Source: Rhodobacter sp. TJ_12
GTDB lineage: Bacteria; Pseudomonadota; Alphaproteobacteria; Rhodobacterales; Rhodobacteraceae
DNA: 64,000 bases
Reading direction: 5' to 3'
Assembly: GCF_020023995.1 (NCBI RefSeq)
Contig: NZ_NRRD01000001.1
Location: 186,001-250,000 of the forward strand
The notes beneath the pieces were generated by a model. That model saw only the letters and a list, made by a program, of their open reading frames with translations. It was not told where the DNA came from and ran no database searches. Position numbers and translations under genes: made by a program. Positions 54,257-64,000 of this stretch are shown here, in pieces; the first letter of the stretch is position 1; every line of letters starts with the position of its first letter.

Positions 54257-55209
54257 GCGCCTTTTGCCCCTTTCCCTGCGGGCAGCGTCTGCGCCCGTCG
54301 CTCCAGTTCCCTGTGCCGTTTAGACACTTGCCAGCCAGCCTGTGCAAGGGCCTTGGAGACGGCTTCGGTCATCACAACGGATCGGTGTTGCCCGCCGGTG
54401 CACCCAAAGCCAACCGCAAGATGAGCCTTGCCTTCGTCGATATGCGCCGGAAGTTGAAACAGCAGCAACCCGCACACCCGCGACAGGAAGTCTGCAAACC
54501 GAGGATCACCCGCAACATGGGCGGCCACCGCCGGGTCCAGCCCGGTCAGCGGGCGCAGGTCGGGCACCCAATGCGGATTGGTCAAGAACCGGCAGTCGAA
54601 CATCATATCGAGCCCGCGCGGCGTGCCCCGTTTGTAGCTGAAACTATGAATCGAAATCGCAAGCCGCGCGATTTCGCCCATATCGAACCAGCGCGCCACC
54701 TCGGCGCGCAGGTCATGCGGGCTCATGGCCGAGGTGTCCAGCAAGACATCGGCGCGCATCCGGATCGGCGCCAAAAGGTCCAGTTCCTGTTCGATCCCGG
54801 CTACGGGCTGGGCCTCGGGCAAAAGCGGATGGCGGCGCCGGGTTTCGGAATAGCGCCGGATCAGGGCCTCGGCAGAGGCATCAAGATACAGCACCTCAAG
54901 CCGTAGTCCGGGCGCGCGGGTGATCCGGTCGATCAGTTCAATCAGGGCCGCGGCGGAAAAATCCCGGTTACCGACATCGATGCCCAATGCCATCGGGCGG
55001 GGCAGGGGGCCATCAAGCAGACGGGGCACAAGGCTTAGCGGCAGATTGTTGATCGCTTCATAGCCAAGGTCTTCCAGCGCAGCGATGGCGGTGGTGCGCC
55101 CGGCCCCCGACGGGCCGGTGACCAACACCAGCCGCGTGGTTCCATCTGCTTGCGCGTCGGCCGGTTTTGCGGCGGCCTTGTTCACATCGCTCTCCCGGCC
55201 CTTAGCCAT
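54253..55209 (-). CDS. rapZ: RNase adapter / nucleotide-binding protein RapZ (YvcJ family)
   Basis: The 318-residue protein has a Walker A motif [20 protein letters not shown] near residue 30 and the family segments [18 protein letters not shown]-like [21 protein letters not shown] and [15 protein letters not shown] near residue 280. In E. coli RapZ guides RNase E to the glmZ small RNA and senses glucosamine 6-phosphate. Here its place between hprK and EIIA suggests PTS-linked control of cell-wall precursor synthesis. Its start lies 28 bases inside hprK. Confidence 0.9.
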   Translation of the reverse strand: MAKGRESDVNKAAAKPADAQADGTTRLVLVTGPSGAGRTTAIAALEDLGYEAINNLPLSLVPRLLDGPLPRPMALGIDVGNRDFSAAALIELIDRITRAPGLRLEVLYLDASAEALIRRYSETRRRHPLLPEAQPVAGIEQELDLLAPIRMRADVLLDTSAMSPHDLRAEVARWFDMGEIARLAISIHSFSYKRGTPRGLDMMFDCRFLTNPHWVPDLRPLTGLDPAVAAHVAGDPRFADFLSRVCGLLLFQLPAHIDEGKAHLAVGFGCTGGQHRSVVMTEAVSKALAQAGWQVSKRHRELERRAQTLPAGKGAKGA

Positions 55210-55610
55210 TGCCAGATCACCGCTTCAAGATGACCATGTTGCAAGCGCAGCACAAGAGGCAGGGTGACGCCGCACAGGGCAATCTCGCGTGAGGGCGGCA
55301 GGCGATCTGTCTCATCTTGGCCCATGTCGATGGCCAGCACGATCCGCGCGGCGGGCAGGGGATCGGCACGTAACAGCCCCGCGCCCCGCGCCTCGATCAA
55401 CCCGGCGATCCGGGACGGGCCGCGCGCGACAAGCTTTCCGGCCTCCGAAGACAGCGCCACGCGATCATCGGCCACCAGATGCGCGCCCAAGGCCATCAGC
55501 CGCAATGCAAGGCTTGATTTGCCGCTGCCGGAGGGGCCAAGGATCAAAACGCCGGTCTCGGCATCGCGCGCAACGGCGGTCGCATGGATCGTTGCGGCCC
55601 CCACGTCCAA
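55182..55610 (-). CDS. hprK: short HPr kinase/phosphorylase
   Basis: The 142-residue protein keeps only the C-terminal kinase domain of Hpr[21 protein letters not shown] (P-loop, residues 21-40), [10 protein letters not shown] and the [14 protein letters not shown] signature. It lacks the N-terminal regulatory domain of Firmicutes HprK (about 310 residues), as usual for alphaproteobacteria. It phosphorylates the regulatory serine of HPr. TTG 55610 is the likely start, five bases after the chvG stop; GTG 55604 is an alternative. It overlaps rapZ by 28 bases. Confidence 0.85.
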   Translation of the reverse strand: MDVGAATIHATAVARDAETGVLILGPSGSGKSSLALRLMALGAHLVADDRVALSSEAGKLVARGPSRIAGLIEARGAGLLRADPLPAARIVLAIDMGQDETDRLPPSREIALCGVTLPLVLRLQHGHLEAVIWQWLRAGRAM

Positions 55611-55615
55611 GGCGC

Positions 55616-57358
55616 TTACACCGGCAATCCGACCACGAAGCGCGCGCCCAGCGGTTCGGAGGTGATATCGGCATCGGTCGGGCGGATGTTTTCGGCCCAG
55701 ATCACGCCGCCATGCGCCTCGACAATCTGTTTGGAAATGGCCAGCCCAAGGCCCGAATGATCCCCAAACTGGCCTTCGGGACGCTGCGAGTAAAACCGCT
55801 TGAACACTTTGGTCAGCGCCTCTTCGGGAATGCCGGGGCCTGTATCCTCGACCACGACCAGCACGCGGTTTTCGCGTTTGCGCGCCCAGACCCGCACGGC
55901 ATCACCATCGTCGCAAAAGCTGATCGCATTGGTGATCAGGTTGACGAACACCTGCGCCAGCCGCGCTTCAAGCCCGGTGATGAAAATCGGCTCGTCGGGC
56001 AAGTCGGTTATGAATTCCACCCCCCTGTCGGCCGCCTGTGCGCCCAGATATTCACCGATGTTATTGACCATTTTGAGCAGGTCAAAGCGTTCTTCTTCTT
56101 CCTTCACCAGCTCGCTATCAAGCCGCGAGGCATTGGAAATATCGCTTACCAGCCGGTCGAGCCGTTTCACGTCGTGGTCAATCACATTCAAAAGCTGGAT
56201 GCGCTGCTCGTCGCGTTTGACGACATGGAGCGAGGCTACGGCAGAGCGCAGACTGGCCAGCGGGTTCTTGATTTCGTGCGCCACATCGGCGGCGAATTGT
56301 TCATTCGCATCGATCCGGTCGTAAAGCGCGGCAACCATGCCGCGCAGCGCGCCCGAAAGGCGGCCAATTTCATCGGGCCGCGCGGTCAGATCCGGGATCC
56401 GCACCCGGCCCGGCGACATTTTGCGCGAATTGCGGTCGCGCCCGATCTCGGCGGCGGCGGCAAGGTCGGAGAGCGGATTGGCGATGGTCGAGGCCAGAAC
56501 GAGGCTGAGCCCGATCGACACGATGATCGCGATCACGAACATCTGCAGCACCTGTTCGCGCTCCACCCGCACAAGCTGGTCAATCTCGCCCGCGGCAGAG
56601 GTCATGGCGATCGTGCCGACCATGTTGCCGTTTTGGTAAAGTCCTGTCGCGACCGAAAAGATCGTCGCGCCCGAGGCGTCGCGATCGGTTGTCATCACGG
56701 TTCTATCCGCGCTCACCTCCTGTGCCAGCGATTCGGCAATGGCGCGGGTATCAAGCCTCTGGGCTTCGTCATCATCGCGGCGCACGAATGCCGCGACCCA
56801 TTCCCAGCCCCGGTTCAGCAGATCGGTGATCACGGTGGAGCGGGTGTCGATGCCAAGCCCCTCCACGTCTTCGCGCGGAGCGGTGCCGATCGCGGCGGAA
56901 TCAGCAATCAGGTTGCCCGCCCCGTCAAAGACATAGATCGTTGCGCCCTCGGGCAGTTCGATCCCGCGCATTGCGGCGATCACATCGATCCCGTCACCGG
57001 CGGCTAGGTTCACCGGCGCGGCGGTGGGCATATGCGCCTCGAACACATCGGCGACCAGTTCCGCTTCGCTGACGATCGCGCTTTCGCGTTGAAACACCAG
57101 GCTGTCGCGAAAGGGGTTGAGATACAGCACCCCGGCCACCATCACCACCATCGCCAGAAGGTTGAAAGTGATGATCTTGCGTGCCAGCGGCGAATGGTTC
57201 AGCGCGATGAAGCCGCGCCGTTTGCGGCCTTTGGCAAGGTCAGCATCGATCGCGCTTGACGGCCCGACCCAATCCTCTCCGAGGACCACATCCGTTTCGG
57301 ATTTCGCAGGGCGTCGCATCTGAGACCGTCCAAACCCTATGCGCTGGGCCAGAGTCAT
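55616..57358 (-). CDS. chvG: sensor histidine kinase ChvG
   Basis: The 580-residue membrane kinase has a first helix ([20 protein letters not shown]) and a periplasmic sensor domain of about 200 residues. A second helix ([20 protein letters not shown]), HAMP region and the H-box [20 protein letters not shown] near residue 355 follow. N ([14 protein letters not shown]) and G ([30 protein letters not shown]) boxes complete the ATPase. ChvG/ExoS senses envelope or acid stress and phosphorylates ChvI. It overlaps chvI by four bases. Confidence 0.92.
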   Translation of the reverse strand: MTLAQRIGFGRSQMRRPAKSETDVVLGEDWVGPSSAIDADLAKGRKRRGFIALNHSPLARKIITFNLLAMVVMVAGVLYLNPFRDSLVFQRESAIVSEAELVADVFEAHMPTAAPVNLAAGDGIDVIAAMRGIELPEGATIYVFDGAGNLIADSAAIGTAPREDVEGLGIDTRSTVITDLLNRGWEWVAAFVRRDDDEAQRLDTRAIAESLAQEVSADRTVMTTDRDASGATIFSVATGLYQNGNMVGTIAMTSAAGEIDQLVRVEREQVLQMFVIAIIVSIGLSLVLASTIANPLSDLAAAAEIGRDRNSRKMSPGRVRIPDLTARPDEIGRLSGALRGMVAALYDRIDANEQFAADVAHEIKNPLASLRSAVASLHVVKRDEQRIQLLNVIDHDVKRLDRLVSDISNASRLDSELVKEEEERFDLLKMVNNIGEYLGAQAADRGVEFITDLPDEPIFITGLEARLAQVFVNLITNAISFCDDGDAVRVWARKRENRVLVVVEDTGPGIPEEALTKVFKRFYSQRPEGQFGDHSGLGLAISKQIVEAHGGVIWAENIRPTDADITSEPLGARFVVGLPV

Positions 57359-58056
57359 TCTTCGTTGTAACGATAGCCGATGCCATACAGCGTTTCGATA
57401 GCGGAAAAATCGTCATCGGCGGCGCGCATCTTTTTGCGCAACCGTTTGATGTGGCTATCGATGGTGCGATCGTCGACATAGACCTGATCGTCATAGGCGA
57501 CATCCATCAACTGATCGCGGCTTTTGACAAAGCCGGGGCGCTGGGCCAGCGCTTGTAAAAGCAGGAATTCGGTCACGGTCAGCGTGACTTCCTTGCCCTT
57601 CCAGGTCACCGAATGGCGCAACGGGTCCATCGTCAAAGACCCGCGGACAATCACCTTGGTTTCCTCGGTGGTGGGAACCTCGCCGGTAGAAATGGCTTCC
57701 TGGCGGCGCAAAAGCGCCCGGATGCGTTCGACCAAAAGACGCTGGCTGAAGGGTTTCTTGACGTAGTCATCGGCGCCCATGCGCAGGCCAAGAACCTCGT
57801 CGATTTCGTCATCCTTGGAGGTCAGGAAAATCACCGGGATGGAGGTTTTCTGGCGCAGCCGTTGCAGCAATTCCATCCCATCCATCCGTGGCATCTTGAT
57901 GTCGAGCACGGCCATGTCCGGCAGGCGCTTGTTGAACGCGTCAAGGGCAGCTTGCCCGTCGTTATAGGTCTCGACCTCGTAGCCCTCGGCCTCCAGCGTC
58001 ATCGAAACGGAGGTCAAAATATTCCGGTCATCATCGACCAGTGCGATCCGCGACAT
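57355..58056 (-). CDS. chvI: response regulator ChvI
   Basis: The 233-residue OmpR-type regulator has a receiver domain ([20 protein letters not shown]; phospho-aspartate in [12 protein letters not shown] near residue 52; the lysine in DDYVKKPFS) and a winged-helix DNA-binding domain ([37 protein letters not shown]). In alphaproteobacteria ChvI controls envelope and carbon genes and sits next to pckA, as here. ATG 58056 starts the receiver domain; ATG 58071 is five codons earlier. Confidence 0.93.
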   Translation of the reverse strand: MSRIALVDDDRNILTSVSMTLEAEGYEVETYNDGQAALDAFNKRLPDMAVLDIKMPRMDGMELLQRLRQKTSIPVIFLTSKDDEIDEVLGLRMGADDYVKKPFSQRLLVERIRALLRRQEAISTGEVPTTEETKVIVRGSLTMDPLRHSVTWKGKEVTLTVTEFLLLQALAQRPGFVKSRDQLMDVAYDDQVYVDDRTIDSHIKRLRKKMRAADDDFSAIETLYGIGYRYNEE

Positions 58057-58394
58057 GTCCTGCACCCTCATAGCGTCGTTGTTATTTTATAATTACCTAT
58101 CATTGTCTCTTTTCCACCGCACGGAATCAACTCCGATGTGCGAATCGGGGGCTTCGACGGAATCAGTTCAGGCGAAAAAAGCGAAGGTTTGACTAATTTG
58201 TCTCACCTTGGAGAGCTGGTGGCGCTAACTCTTTTATGTTTGCGCTACCTGCGACAAAGGCTTCTGTTCTTTTGCGAAGGCAGCGTGCTATAGCGCGACC
58301 ATCCGCAATATTCTTGCGCGGATCGGCATCCCTGCGAAACGGATGCCGGGAGGAATCACTGCGCCGCAGCACATTGCGGCAACGGGAGCGAAAC
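58057..58394. promoter_or_regulatory. divergent chvI/pckA regulatory region
   Basis: The 338-base gap contains no gene. It must hold the chvI and pckA promoters. An AT-rich patch at 58081-58100 is the likely chvI promoter zone, and TATAGC at 58289-58294 is a possible pckA -10. Short inverted segments occur at 58308-58360, around CTTGCG and the GGATCGGCATCC/GGATGCC pair, near the pckA start. Confidence 0.4.
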
Positions 58395-59993
58395 ATGACC
58401 ATCGGACGCGTGAACCCAGCCAAGCGCTTGGAAGATCAGGGCATTACTGGTCTCGGCAATGTCTATTACAACCTGCTGGAGCCCGCGCTGATCGAAGAAG
58501 CGCTCAAGCGGGGCGAAGGCACTTTGGGGAAGGGCGGTGCCTTTTATTGCTCGACCGGCAAACACACCGGCCGTTCGCCCAAAGATAAACACGTTGTGCG
58601 CACCCCCGATGTGGAAGACACGATCTGGTGGGAAAACAACAAGCCCATGGAGCCCGAGAAATTCGACGTGCTGCACGCCGATATGCTTGAGCACATGAAG
58701 GGCAAAGATTACTTCGTCGAAGATCTTTACGGCGGCGCCGATCCGGAACACCGCCTTTACGTGCGCATGGTCACCGAGCTTGCGTGGCACAGCCTGTTCA
58801 TGCGCACCATGCTGCGCCGCCCCGAGCGCGAAGAACTGGACACCTTCGCCCCCGATTGGACGATCGTGAACTGCCCCAGCTTCAAAGCTGATCCGGAGCG
58901 TCATGGCTGCCGCACCGAAACGGTGATCGCGCTGAACTTCGCGAAGAAAACCATTTTGATCGCGAACACCGCCTATGCCGGTGAAAACAAAAAAGGCGTG
59001 TTCACGCTGCTCAACTACATCCTGCCCGGCGAAGGCATCATGGCGATGCACTGCTCGGCCAACCACGCCATTGGCAACCCCGATGACTCGGCGGTGTTCT
59101 TTGGCCTGTCGGGCACCGGCAAAACCACGCTGTCGGCGGACCCGTCGCGCGTTTTGATCGGCGATGACGAACATGGCTGGTCGGACAACGGCATCTTCAA
59201 CTTTGAAGGCGGCTGCTACGCGAAAACGATCAACCTGTCGAAAGAAGCCGAGCCGGATATCTACAACACCTGCTCGATGTTCGGCACCGTGGTCGAAAAC
59301 ATGGTCTACGACCCGGAAACGCTGGAGCTTGACTTCACCGATAGCTCGTTGACCGAAAACATGCGCTGCGCCTATCCGCTGCATTACATCAACAATGCTT
59401 CGGACACCGCTTTGGGCGGCCAGCCGAAAAACGTGATCATGCTGACCTGTGACGCCTATGGCGTTCTGCCGCCGATCGCGCGTCTGACCCCGGCGCAGGC
59501 GATGTATCACTTCCTCTCGGGTTTCACCTCGAAAACCCCGGGCACCGAAGTGGGCGTGACTGAGCCGATCCCGACGTTTTCGACCTGCTTCGGCGCGCCC
59601 TTCATGCCGCGCCGCCCCGAAGTTTACGGCAAACTGCTGGCCGAGCGGATCGCGAAAACCGGCGCGTCGTGCTGGTTGGTGAACACCGGTTGGACCGGCG
59701 GTGCCTTCGGTGTGGGCAAACGCATGCCGATCAAAGCGACCCGTGCGCTTTTGACCGGCGCGCTGGATGGCTCGCTCAACAATGCCGAATTCCGCAAAGA
59801 CCCGAATTTCGGCTTTGACGTGCCGGTGGCCGTGCATGACGTGGATACCACGCTGCTTGACCCGCGCGCGACTTGGGCCGATGGCGCGGCCTATGATGCG
59901 CAGGCGAAAAAACTGGTCGAAATGTTCGCAGAGAATTTCGCCCAATATGTGCCCTACGTCGATGACGAAGTGAAAGCCGTCGCGATCGGCTAA
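58395..59993 (+). CDS. pckA: phosphoenolpyruvate carboxykinase (ATP)
   Basis: The 532-residue enzyme makes phosphoenolpyruvate from oxaloacetate and ATP in gluconeogenesis. [17 protein letters not shown] near residue 55, [20 protein letters not shown] near residue 236 (P-loop), the metal ligands around HCSANHAIG and the late [14 protein letters not shown] are all present. ATG 58395 starts family similarity ([11 protein letters not shown]). It diverges from chvI, the conserved arrangement by which ChvI may control it. Confidence 0.96.
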   Translation: MTIGRVNPAKRLEDQGITGLGNVYYNLLEPALIEEALKRGEGTLGKGGAFYCSTGKHTGRSPKDKHVVRTPDVEDTIWWENNKPMEPEKFDVLHADMLEHMKGKDYFVEDLYGGADPEHRLYVRMVTELAWHSLFMRTMLRRPEREELDTFAPDWTIVNCPSFKADPERHGCRTETVIALNFAKKTILIANTAYAGENKKGVFTLLNYILPGEGIMAMHCSANHAIGNPDDSAVFFGLSGTGKTTLSADPSRVLIGDDEHGWSDNGIFNFEGGCYAKTINLSKEAEPDIYNTCSMFGTVVENMVYDPETLELDFTDSSLTENMRCAYPLHYINNASDTALGGQPKNVIMLTCDAYGVLPPIARLTPAQAMYHFLSGFTSKTPGTEVGVTEPIPTFSTCFGAPFMPRRPEVYGKLLAERIAKTGASCWLVNTGWTGGAFGVGKRMPIKATRALLTGALDGSLNNAEFRKDPNFGFDVPVAVHDVDTTLLDPRATWADGAAYDAQAKKLVEMFAENFAQYVPYVDDEVKAVAIG

Positions 59994-60012
59994 GGCCAAG
60001 ATCAGATAAGCG

Positions 60013-60040
60013 AAGGGCCGGGATTTCCCGGCCCTTTTGC
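60013..60040. terminator. bidirectional terminator between pckA and rnr
   Basis: AAGGGCCGGG 60013-60022 and CCCGGCCCTT 60027-60036 form a 10-bp stem with the ATTT loop; TT follows on the plus strand, and A's precede it for the minus strand. Both genes end here. Confidence 0.88.
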
Positions 60041-62298
60041 TATTTGCGTGTCCGTTTTACCTTGCGGGCAACGGCGCGTTTCTTGGCCTTGAGTGCGCCT
60101 TGTTTGCGCCCCTGTTTGAACGGCCTGCGTCCGCCTTTGCCTTTGCCGCCGGGCAAGGTCGCCCCGTCCAACTCCAGCAATTCCAGTTCCAGCCCGCCGG
60201 TGACCGGGATCGCCTCGGCCAGCCGCACCAGCACCCGCTGGCCGATGCCGATGACCGTGCCGGTATCGGCCCCGACAAGCTGCTGCGCCTCGCGGTCATA
60301 ATGGAAGAACTCGCGCCCGACCGAGCGGATCGGGATCAGCCCATCGGCCCCGGTGTCATCAAGCTTCACGAAAGCACCGAATTTCTGCACGCCGGAAATC
60401 CGGCCGGTCAACTCGCTGCCCACCCTGTCGCTGAGGTACGCGGCCAAATACCGGTCGGTCGTGTCGCGTTCGGCGGTCATCGAGCGGCGCTCGGTATCCG
60501 AAATATGCTGGCCGGTTTCGTCCAGCGTTTCGATATCCGCCGGGCTTAGCCCGTCCTTTCCCCAGCCATGCCCCAAGATCAGCGCGCGATGCACGATCAG
60601 GTCGGAATAGCGCCGGATGGGTGAGGTGAAATGCGCATAGGACCGCAAGGCCAAGCCAAAATGGCCAAGGTTTTGCGGCGCGTAATAGGCTTGGGTCATC
60701 GAGCGCAGGGTGGAGATGTTGATCAACTCGTCAAACTCGCTGCCCTCGGCGGCCTGCAAAAGCCGGTTGAGATGCGCGGTTTTCAGCACCTGCCCCTTGG
60801 CCAGCGTAAAGCCAGACGCCTGCGCGACTTCGCGCAGCGCATCCAGCTTGTCGGTCGGCGGCTCTTCGTGCACGCGATACAAAAGCGGCTTGCGCAGCCG
60901 TTCCAATTCTTCGGCGGCGGCGACATTGGCCAGCACCATGAATTCCTCGATCAGGCGGTGCGCATCGAGCCGATCCTTGAATTGCACCGAGGCGACCTTG
61001 CCCGCCGCATCGATCACGATCTGTCGCTCGGGCAGATCAAGGTCCAGCGGTTGGCGGATCGCCCGCGCACGTTTGAGCGCGCCGTAGCAGGCGTAAATCG
61101 GTTCGATGATGTCTTCGACCAAGGGCGCGGTCTTGTCATCCGGGCGGCCCTCATGCGCGTTTTGCACCTGCGCATATTCCAGCGATGCGACCGAACGGAT
61201 CATACCCCGCGTGAACCGATGCGAGATTTTGCGGCCATCCGATGCAATCTTCATCTGCACCGCCAAGACCGCGCGCGGCACGTTTTCATGGAGCGAGCAC
61301 AAATCGCCCGACAGCCGGTCGGGCAGCATCGGCACAACGCGGTCAGGGAAATAGGTGGAATTGCCACGGTTGCGCGCCTCGCGATCCAGCGCCGAACCGG
61401 GGCGGACGTAATGCGCCACATCGGCGATCGCCACCCAAAGGATATGCCCGCCCTCATTCGCCGGGTCGTCATCGGGCAGCACAAGGCAGGCGTCATCGCG
61501 GTCGCGCGCATCGGCGGGGTCGATGGTGATGAAGGGCAGATCGGTCAGGTCTTCGCGCTTGCCCATTTCGGCGGGCGTCGCCGCATCGGCCTCGGCCACC
61601 ACCTCATCGGGGAAGTCATCGGGGATGCCATGCTGATGAATGGCTATCAACGAGACGGCGCGCGGCGCGGTGGGATCGCCCAGCCGTTCAATGATCCGTG
61701 CCCGCGGCAGGCCCATCCGGCCCTTCGGCCCGGTCTGTTCCGCCTCGACCAATTCGCCGTCCTTGGCTTCGCCCGCGGCGCCAGCGGGGACGATCCATTC
61801 TTTCATGTCCCCCTTGTCGATGGGGGTGACACGTCCGCCCTCGGCGCCCTTGCGGAAGATGCCCACGATCCGGTGGCTTGCGACGCCGATCTTGCGGATC
61901 AGCCGGGCCTCATAGCCATCGGTGCCTTTTGCGATGCGGCACAGCACCCGGTCGCCCGCCCCCAAGGCGGGGTCGTCGCGCCGTGTCAAAACGGCGATGC
62001 GGGGCGGGTCTTCGGCATGGGCCCATTCCATCGGGCGCGCCCAAAGATCGCCCTGTGGATCGGGCGGCAGGATTTCCAGCACTGTCACTGGTGGCAGGCT
62101 GTCTTTGTCATGGTAATGGCGCTTGCGGCGCTGGATCTTCCCCTCAGCCGCCAATTCTTTCAAAAGCCGCTTCAGCTCGATCTTCGCGGTGCCCTTAAGC
62201 CCAAAGGCCTTGGCCAAATCGCGTTTCGCCCCATGCTCGGGGTTGTCGGCAAGCCAAGCGAGGATCTGTTCTTTGGTGGGGATCGGGTTGTGTGTCAT
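60040..62298 (-). CDS. rnr: ribonuclease R
   Basis: The 752-residue 3'-5' exoribonuclease degrades structured RNA. An N-terminal winged helix (PTKEQILAWLADNPEHGAKR) and cold-shock regions precede the RNB domain, with catalytic aspartates in TIDPADARDRDDACLV near residue 262 and YFPDRVVPMLPDRLSGDLCS. An S1 domain (GSELTGRISGVQKFGAFVKL near residue 635) and a strongly basic tail rich in K, R and G end it. ATG 62298 is used; seven open codons precede it. Confidence 0.95.
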   Translation of the reverse strand: MTHNPIPTKEQILAWLADNPEHGAKRDLAKAFGLKGTAKIELKRLLKELAAEGKIQRRKRHYHDKDSLPPVTVLEILPPDPQGDLWARPMEWAHAEDPPRIAVLTRRDDPALGAGDRVLCRIAKGTDGYEARLIRKIGVASHRIVGIFRKGAEGGRVTPIDKGDMKEWIVPAGAAGEAKDGELVEAEQTGPKGRMGLPRARIIERLGDPTAPRAVSLIAIHQHGIPDDFPDEVVAEADAATPAEMGKREDLTDLPFITIDPADARDRDDACLVLPDDDPANEGGHILWVAIADVAHYVRPGSALDREARNRGNSTYFPDRVVPMLPDRLSGDLCSLHENVPRAVLAVQMKIASDGRKISHRFTRGMIRSVASLEYAQVQNAHEGRPDDKTAPLVEDIIEPIYACYGALKRARAIRQPLDLDLPERQIVIDAAGKVASVQFKDRLDAHRLIEEFMVLANVAAAEELERLRKPLLYRVHEEPPTDKLDALREVAQASGFTLAKGQVLKTAHLNRLLQAAEGSEFDELINISTLRSMTQAYYAPQNLGHFGLALRSYAHFTSPIRRYSDLIVHRALILGHGWGKDGLSPADIETLDETGQHISDTERRSMTAERDTTDRYLAAYLSDRVGSELTGRISGVQKFGAFVKLDDTGADGLIPIRSVGREFFHYDREAQQLVGADTGTVIGIGQRVLVRLAEAIPVTGGLELELLELDGATLPGGKGKGGRRPFKQGRKQGALKAKKRAVARKVKRTRK

Positions 62299-62339
62299 GA
62301 CCCTGCCTAGCACGCGCAAGCAGGGCCGTTAAGCCACGA

Positions 62340-63215
62340 TCAGCGTGTCGGCACCGGGGTTTCGCCACGATAGTCGTAGAAGCCGCGCCCGGTCTTGCGG
62401 CCCAGCCAGCCAGCTTCGACATATTTCGTCAAAAGCGGGCAGGGGCGATATTTGGTATCCGCCAGCCCGTCATGCAGCACGTTCATGATTGCCAAGCAGG
62501 TATCAAGCCCGATGAAATCGGCCAGTTCCAGCGGCCCCATCGGATGATTGGCGCCCAGTTTCAACGCCATATCGATGGATTTAACGTTCCCGACACCTTC
62601 GTAAAGCGTATAGACCGCCTCGTTGATCATCGGCACCAGCACCCGGTTCACGATAAAGGCCGGGAAATCCTCGGCCGAGGCGGCGGTCTTTCCCAGGGTT
62701 TCAATCACCGCCAAAAGCGCCTTGTAGGTGGCTTCATCGGTGGCAATCCCGCGGATCAGTTCCACCAATTGCATCACTGGCACCGGGTTCATGAAATGCA
62801 CGCCAAGGAATTTTTCGGGCCGGTCGGTGCGCGAGGCCAGCCGCGTGATCGAGATCGAAGAGGTATTGGTGGCCAGAATGGTTTCGGGCTTCAGATGCGG
62901 CAGCAGGCTGTCGAAGATGCTCTGTTTGACCGATTCGCGTTCGGTTGCAGCCTCGATCACCAGATCGCATTGCCCCAGTTGTGCAATGTCGAGTGTGGTG
63001 CCGATCCGCGCAAGCGCCGCATCCTTGGCCTCGGCGCTGATCTTTTCGCGGCTTACCTGACGGTCGAGGTTCTTAGTGATCGTGGCCATCGCTCTTTCAA
63101 GGCTTTCGGGGGCCACATCCATCAAGGTCACGCCATAGCCCGACAAAGCGAACACATGGGCTATCCCGTTGCCCATTTGCCCCGCGCCCACGACACCCAC
63201 GGTTTCGATCGTCAT
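62340..63215 (-). CDS. 3-hydroxybutyryl-CoA dehydrogenase
   Basis: The 291-residue enzyme oxidises or reduces 3-hydroxyacyl-CoA with NAD(P). Rossmann motif VGVVGAGQMGNGIAHVFALS at the start, DLVIEAATERESVKQSIF near residue 88, NTSSISITRLA, the catalytic histidine in LGVHFMNPVPVMQLVE near residue 138 and GANHPMGPLELADFIGLDTC near residue 222. It is likely Hbd/PaaH, in butyrate or polyhydroxybutyrate-linked metabolism. It lies 42 bases before rnr on the same strand. Confidence 0.9.
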   Translation of the reverse strand: MTIETVGVVGAGQMGNGIAHVFALSGYGVTLMDVAPESLERAMATITKNLDRQVSREKISAEAKDAALARIGTTLDIAQLGQCDLVIEAATERESVKQSIFDSLLPHLKPETILATNTSSISITRLASRTDRPEKFLGVHFMNPVPVMQLVELIRGIATDEATYKALLAVIETLGKTAASAEDFPAFIVNRVLVPMINEAVYTLYEGVGNVKSIDMALKLGANHPMGPLELADFIGLDTCLAIMNVLHDGLADTKYRPCPLLTKYVEAGWLGRKTGRGFYDYRGETPVPTR

Positions 63216-63365
63216 TTTCGTTCCTTCTCTCGGATTGGAAAAATCCTAAGCGCGATGCTGCACTGCGGCAAGCCCTATTCGAATTGTGTCAATTTTCCCT
63301 TTAGCTCTTTCGCAAGGCTTTCGGGCCACCCTGCCGGTGGGTGAGTCGAAAACAAGGTGGGATGA

Positions 63366-64000
63366 ATGGCCTTCGAATATGCGGGCAGTGGTGCCCTTGA
63401 CTATTTTCCGTGCCGCTATGGCAAATCTAAACTTCTGTTTCGGGGGCCACGCCGTGATCTGACCAAACCCTTCGTGGGGGCGTTTGGGGGTACGGAAACC
63501 TATGGCAAGTTCATTGCCGATCCGTGGCCCGCACTTTTGGAAGATCGGTTGGAGTTCCCGGTGGTGAACTTTGGCTATCTCAATGCCGGGATCGATGTAT
63601 TTTACAGCGAACCGCAGGTGCCCGAGATCACCAAAGCGTCCAATCTGACGGTGATCCAGCTTTTGGGGGCGCCGAATATGTCGAACCGGTTTTATGCCGT
63701 GCATCCGCGCCGCAATGACCGGTTTTTGCGGGCGTCGAACCTGATGCGCGCGGTCTTTGACGATGTCGATTTCACCGAATTCAACTTTACCCGGCACATG
63801 CTGACCTCGTTGCAGGAATATGCGCCGGATCGGTTCGATACGCTGGTGACAGAGTTGCGCACGGCTTGGGTGGCGCGGATGCGGGGCCTTTTGGAAAAGG
63901 TGGCCGGGCCGAAGCTGCTTTTGTGGGTGGCCGATTACCATGCGCCGCTGGAATCCGACCCTTTGGGCCCCGAGCCGCTTTTGGTCAACAAGGATATGGT
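63366..64000 (+). CDS. DUF6473-like protein, 3' truncated
   Basis: ATG 63366 opens a frame that runs past the end of the window (211 complete codons). The start MAFEYAGSGALDYFPCRYGK and the next FGGTETYGKFIADPWPALL, then VNFGYLNAGIDVFYSEPQVP and QLLGAPNMSNRFYAVHPRRN, resemble the family I recall as DUF6473, seen in Rhodobacteraceae and possibly sulfotransferase- or polysaccharide-related. No function can be assigned. AGGTGGGA lies just upstream of the start. It diverges from the hydroxybutyryl-CoA dehydrogenase gene over 150 bases. Confidence 0.7.
   Translation, partial: MAFEYAGSGALDYFPCRYGKSKLLFRGPRRDLTKPFVGAFGGTETYGKFIADPWPALLEDRLEFPVVNFGYLNAGIDVFYSEPQVPEITKASNLTVIQLLGAPNMSNRFYAVHPRRNDRFLRASNLMRAVFDDVDFTEFNFTRHMLTSLQEYAPDRFDTLVTELRTAWVARMRGLLEKVAGPKLLLWVADYHAPLESDPLGPEPLLVNKDM

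Noticed and set aside
58356-59999. Long antisense frame over pckA, and similar ones over opgG, ffh, rsh, rnr and chvG.
   Set aside because: Composition is that of mirrored codon bias (rich in His, Arg, Gln, Gly), no domain is recognisable, and the sense genes are certain.
1-64000. Search by eye for tRNA, rRNA, CRISPR arrays, insertion sequences and prophage genes.
   Set aside because: None was seen; no tandem spacer-repeat pattern, transposase or integrase is present in the window.

Overview
The window is GC-rich alphaproteobacterial chromosome, almost certainly family Rhodobacteraceae (Rhodobacter/Roseobacter relatives). The reasons are the gene orders ffh-GNAT-chorismate mutase-rpsP-rimM-trmD-rplS-rpmE, folK-rpoZ-rsh-DUF2062-pdxJ-acpS-lepB-rnc-era-DUF1491-recO and pckA/chvI-chvG-hprK-rapZ-EIIA-HPr, an opgGIHC operon of the Rhodobacter sphaeroides type, MipZ, and a probable methylsuccinyl-CoA dehydrogenase of the ethylmalonyl-CoA pathway. 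No rRNA, tRNA, CRISPR array, transposase or prophage was seen. Genes are dense, with many 4-base ATGA overlaps.

1-14.6 kb: a 5'-truncated LacI/GntR-type repressor; an NhaD-type Na+/H+ antiporter behind a strongly structured leader; a CHAP lipoprotein; a PmtA-like phospholipid methyltransferase; a six-PAS GGDEF-EAL protein broken by a frameshift at a G7 run; a perfect CtrA-type box in the divergent region shared with mipZ; a small unlisted 52-residue gene; tex; pepT; a DUF4405 membrane protein; an asparaginase. 15-20.7 kb: opgG-opgI-opgH-opgC for osmoregulated periplasmic glucans, converging on a LysR regulator.

20.9-27.8 kb: signal recognition particle and ribosome-maturation genes. Two foreign-looking additions sit here: a sulfotransferase-like gene inside rimM-trmD, and an AT-richer HEPN-type putative RNase gene that splits trmD from rplS. 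28-38.4 kb: a cell-surface glycan region with neuA-SDR-Gfo/Idh on the plus strand, and an LpxL-like acyltransferase, neuB, an RgpF-like gene, an FkbM methyltransferase, neuC and two WaaA (GT30) paralogues on the minus strand. The arrangement suggests a nonulosonic (sialic-like) acid made as a CMP sugar and possibly transferred to lipid A/core by a WaaA paralogue.

38.6-48.6 kb: a NYN RNase, then the folate, omega, stringent-response, pyridoxine, ACP-synthase, signal peptidase, RNase III, Era and RecO block, interrupted by a nuclease gene on the opposite strand. 48.6-53.6 kb: two acetyltransferases, mcd, dapE and an LPLAT acyltransferase. 53.6-60 kb: an incomplete regulatory PTS (HPr, EIIA-Man, RapZ, short HprK), ChvG/ChvI and the divergent pckA, a typical alphaproteobacterial carbon and envelope-stress control block. 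The window ends with rnr, a 3-hydroxybutyryl-CoA dehydrogenase and a truncated DUF6473-like gene.
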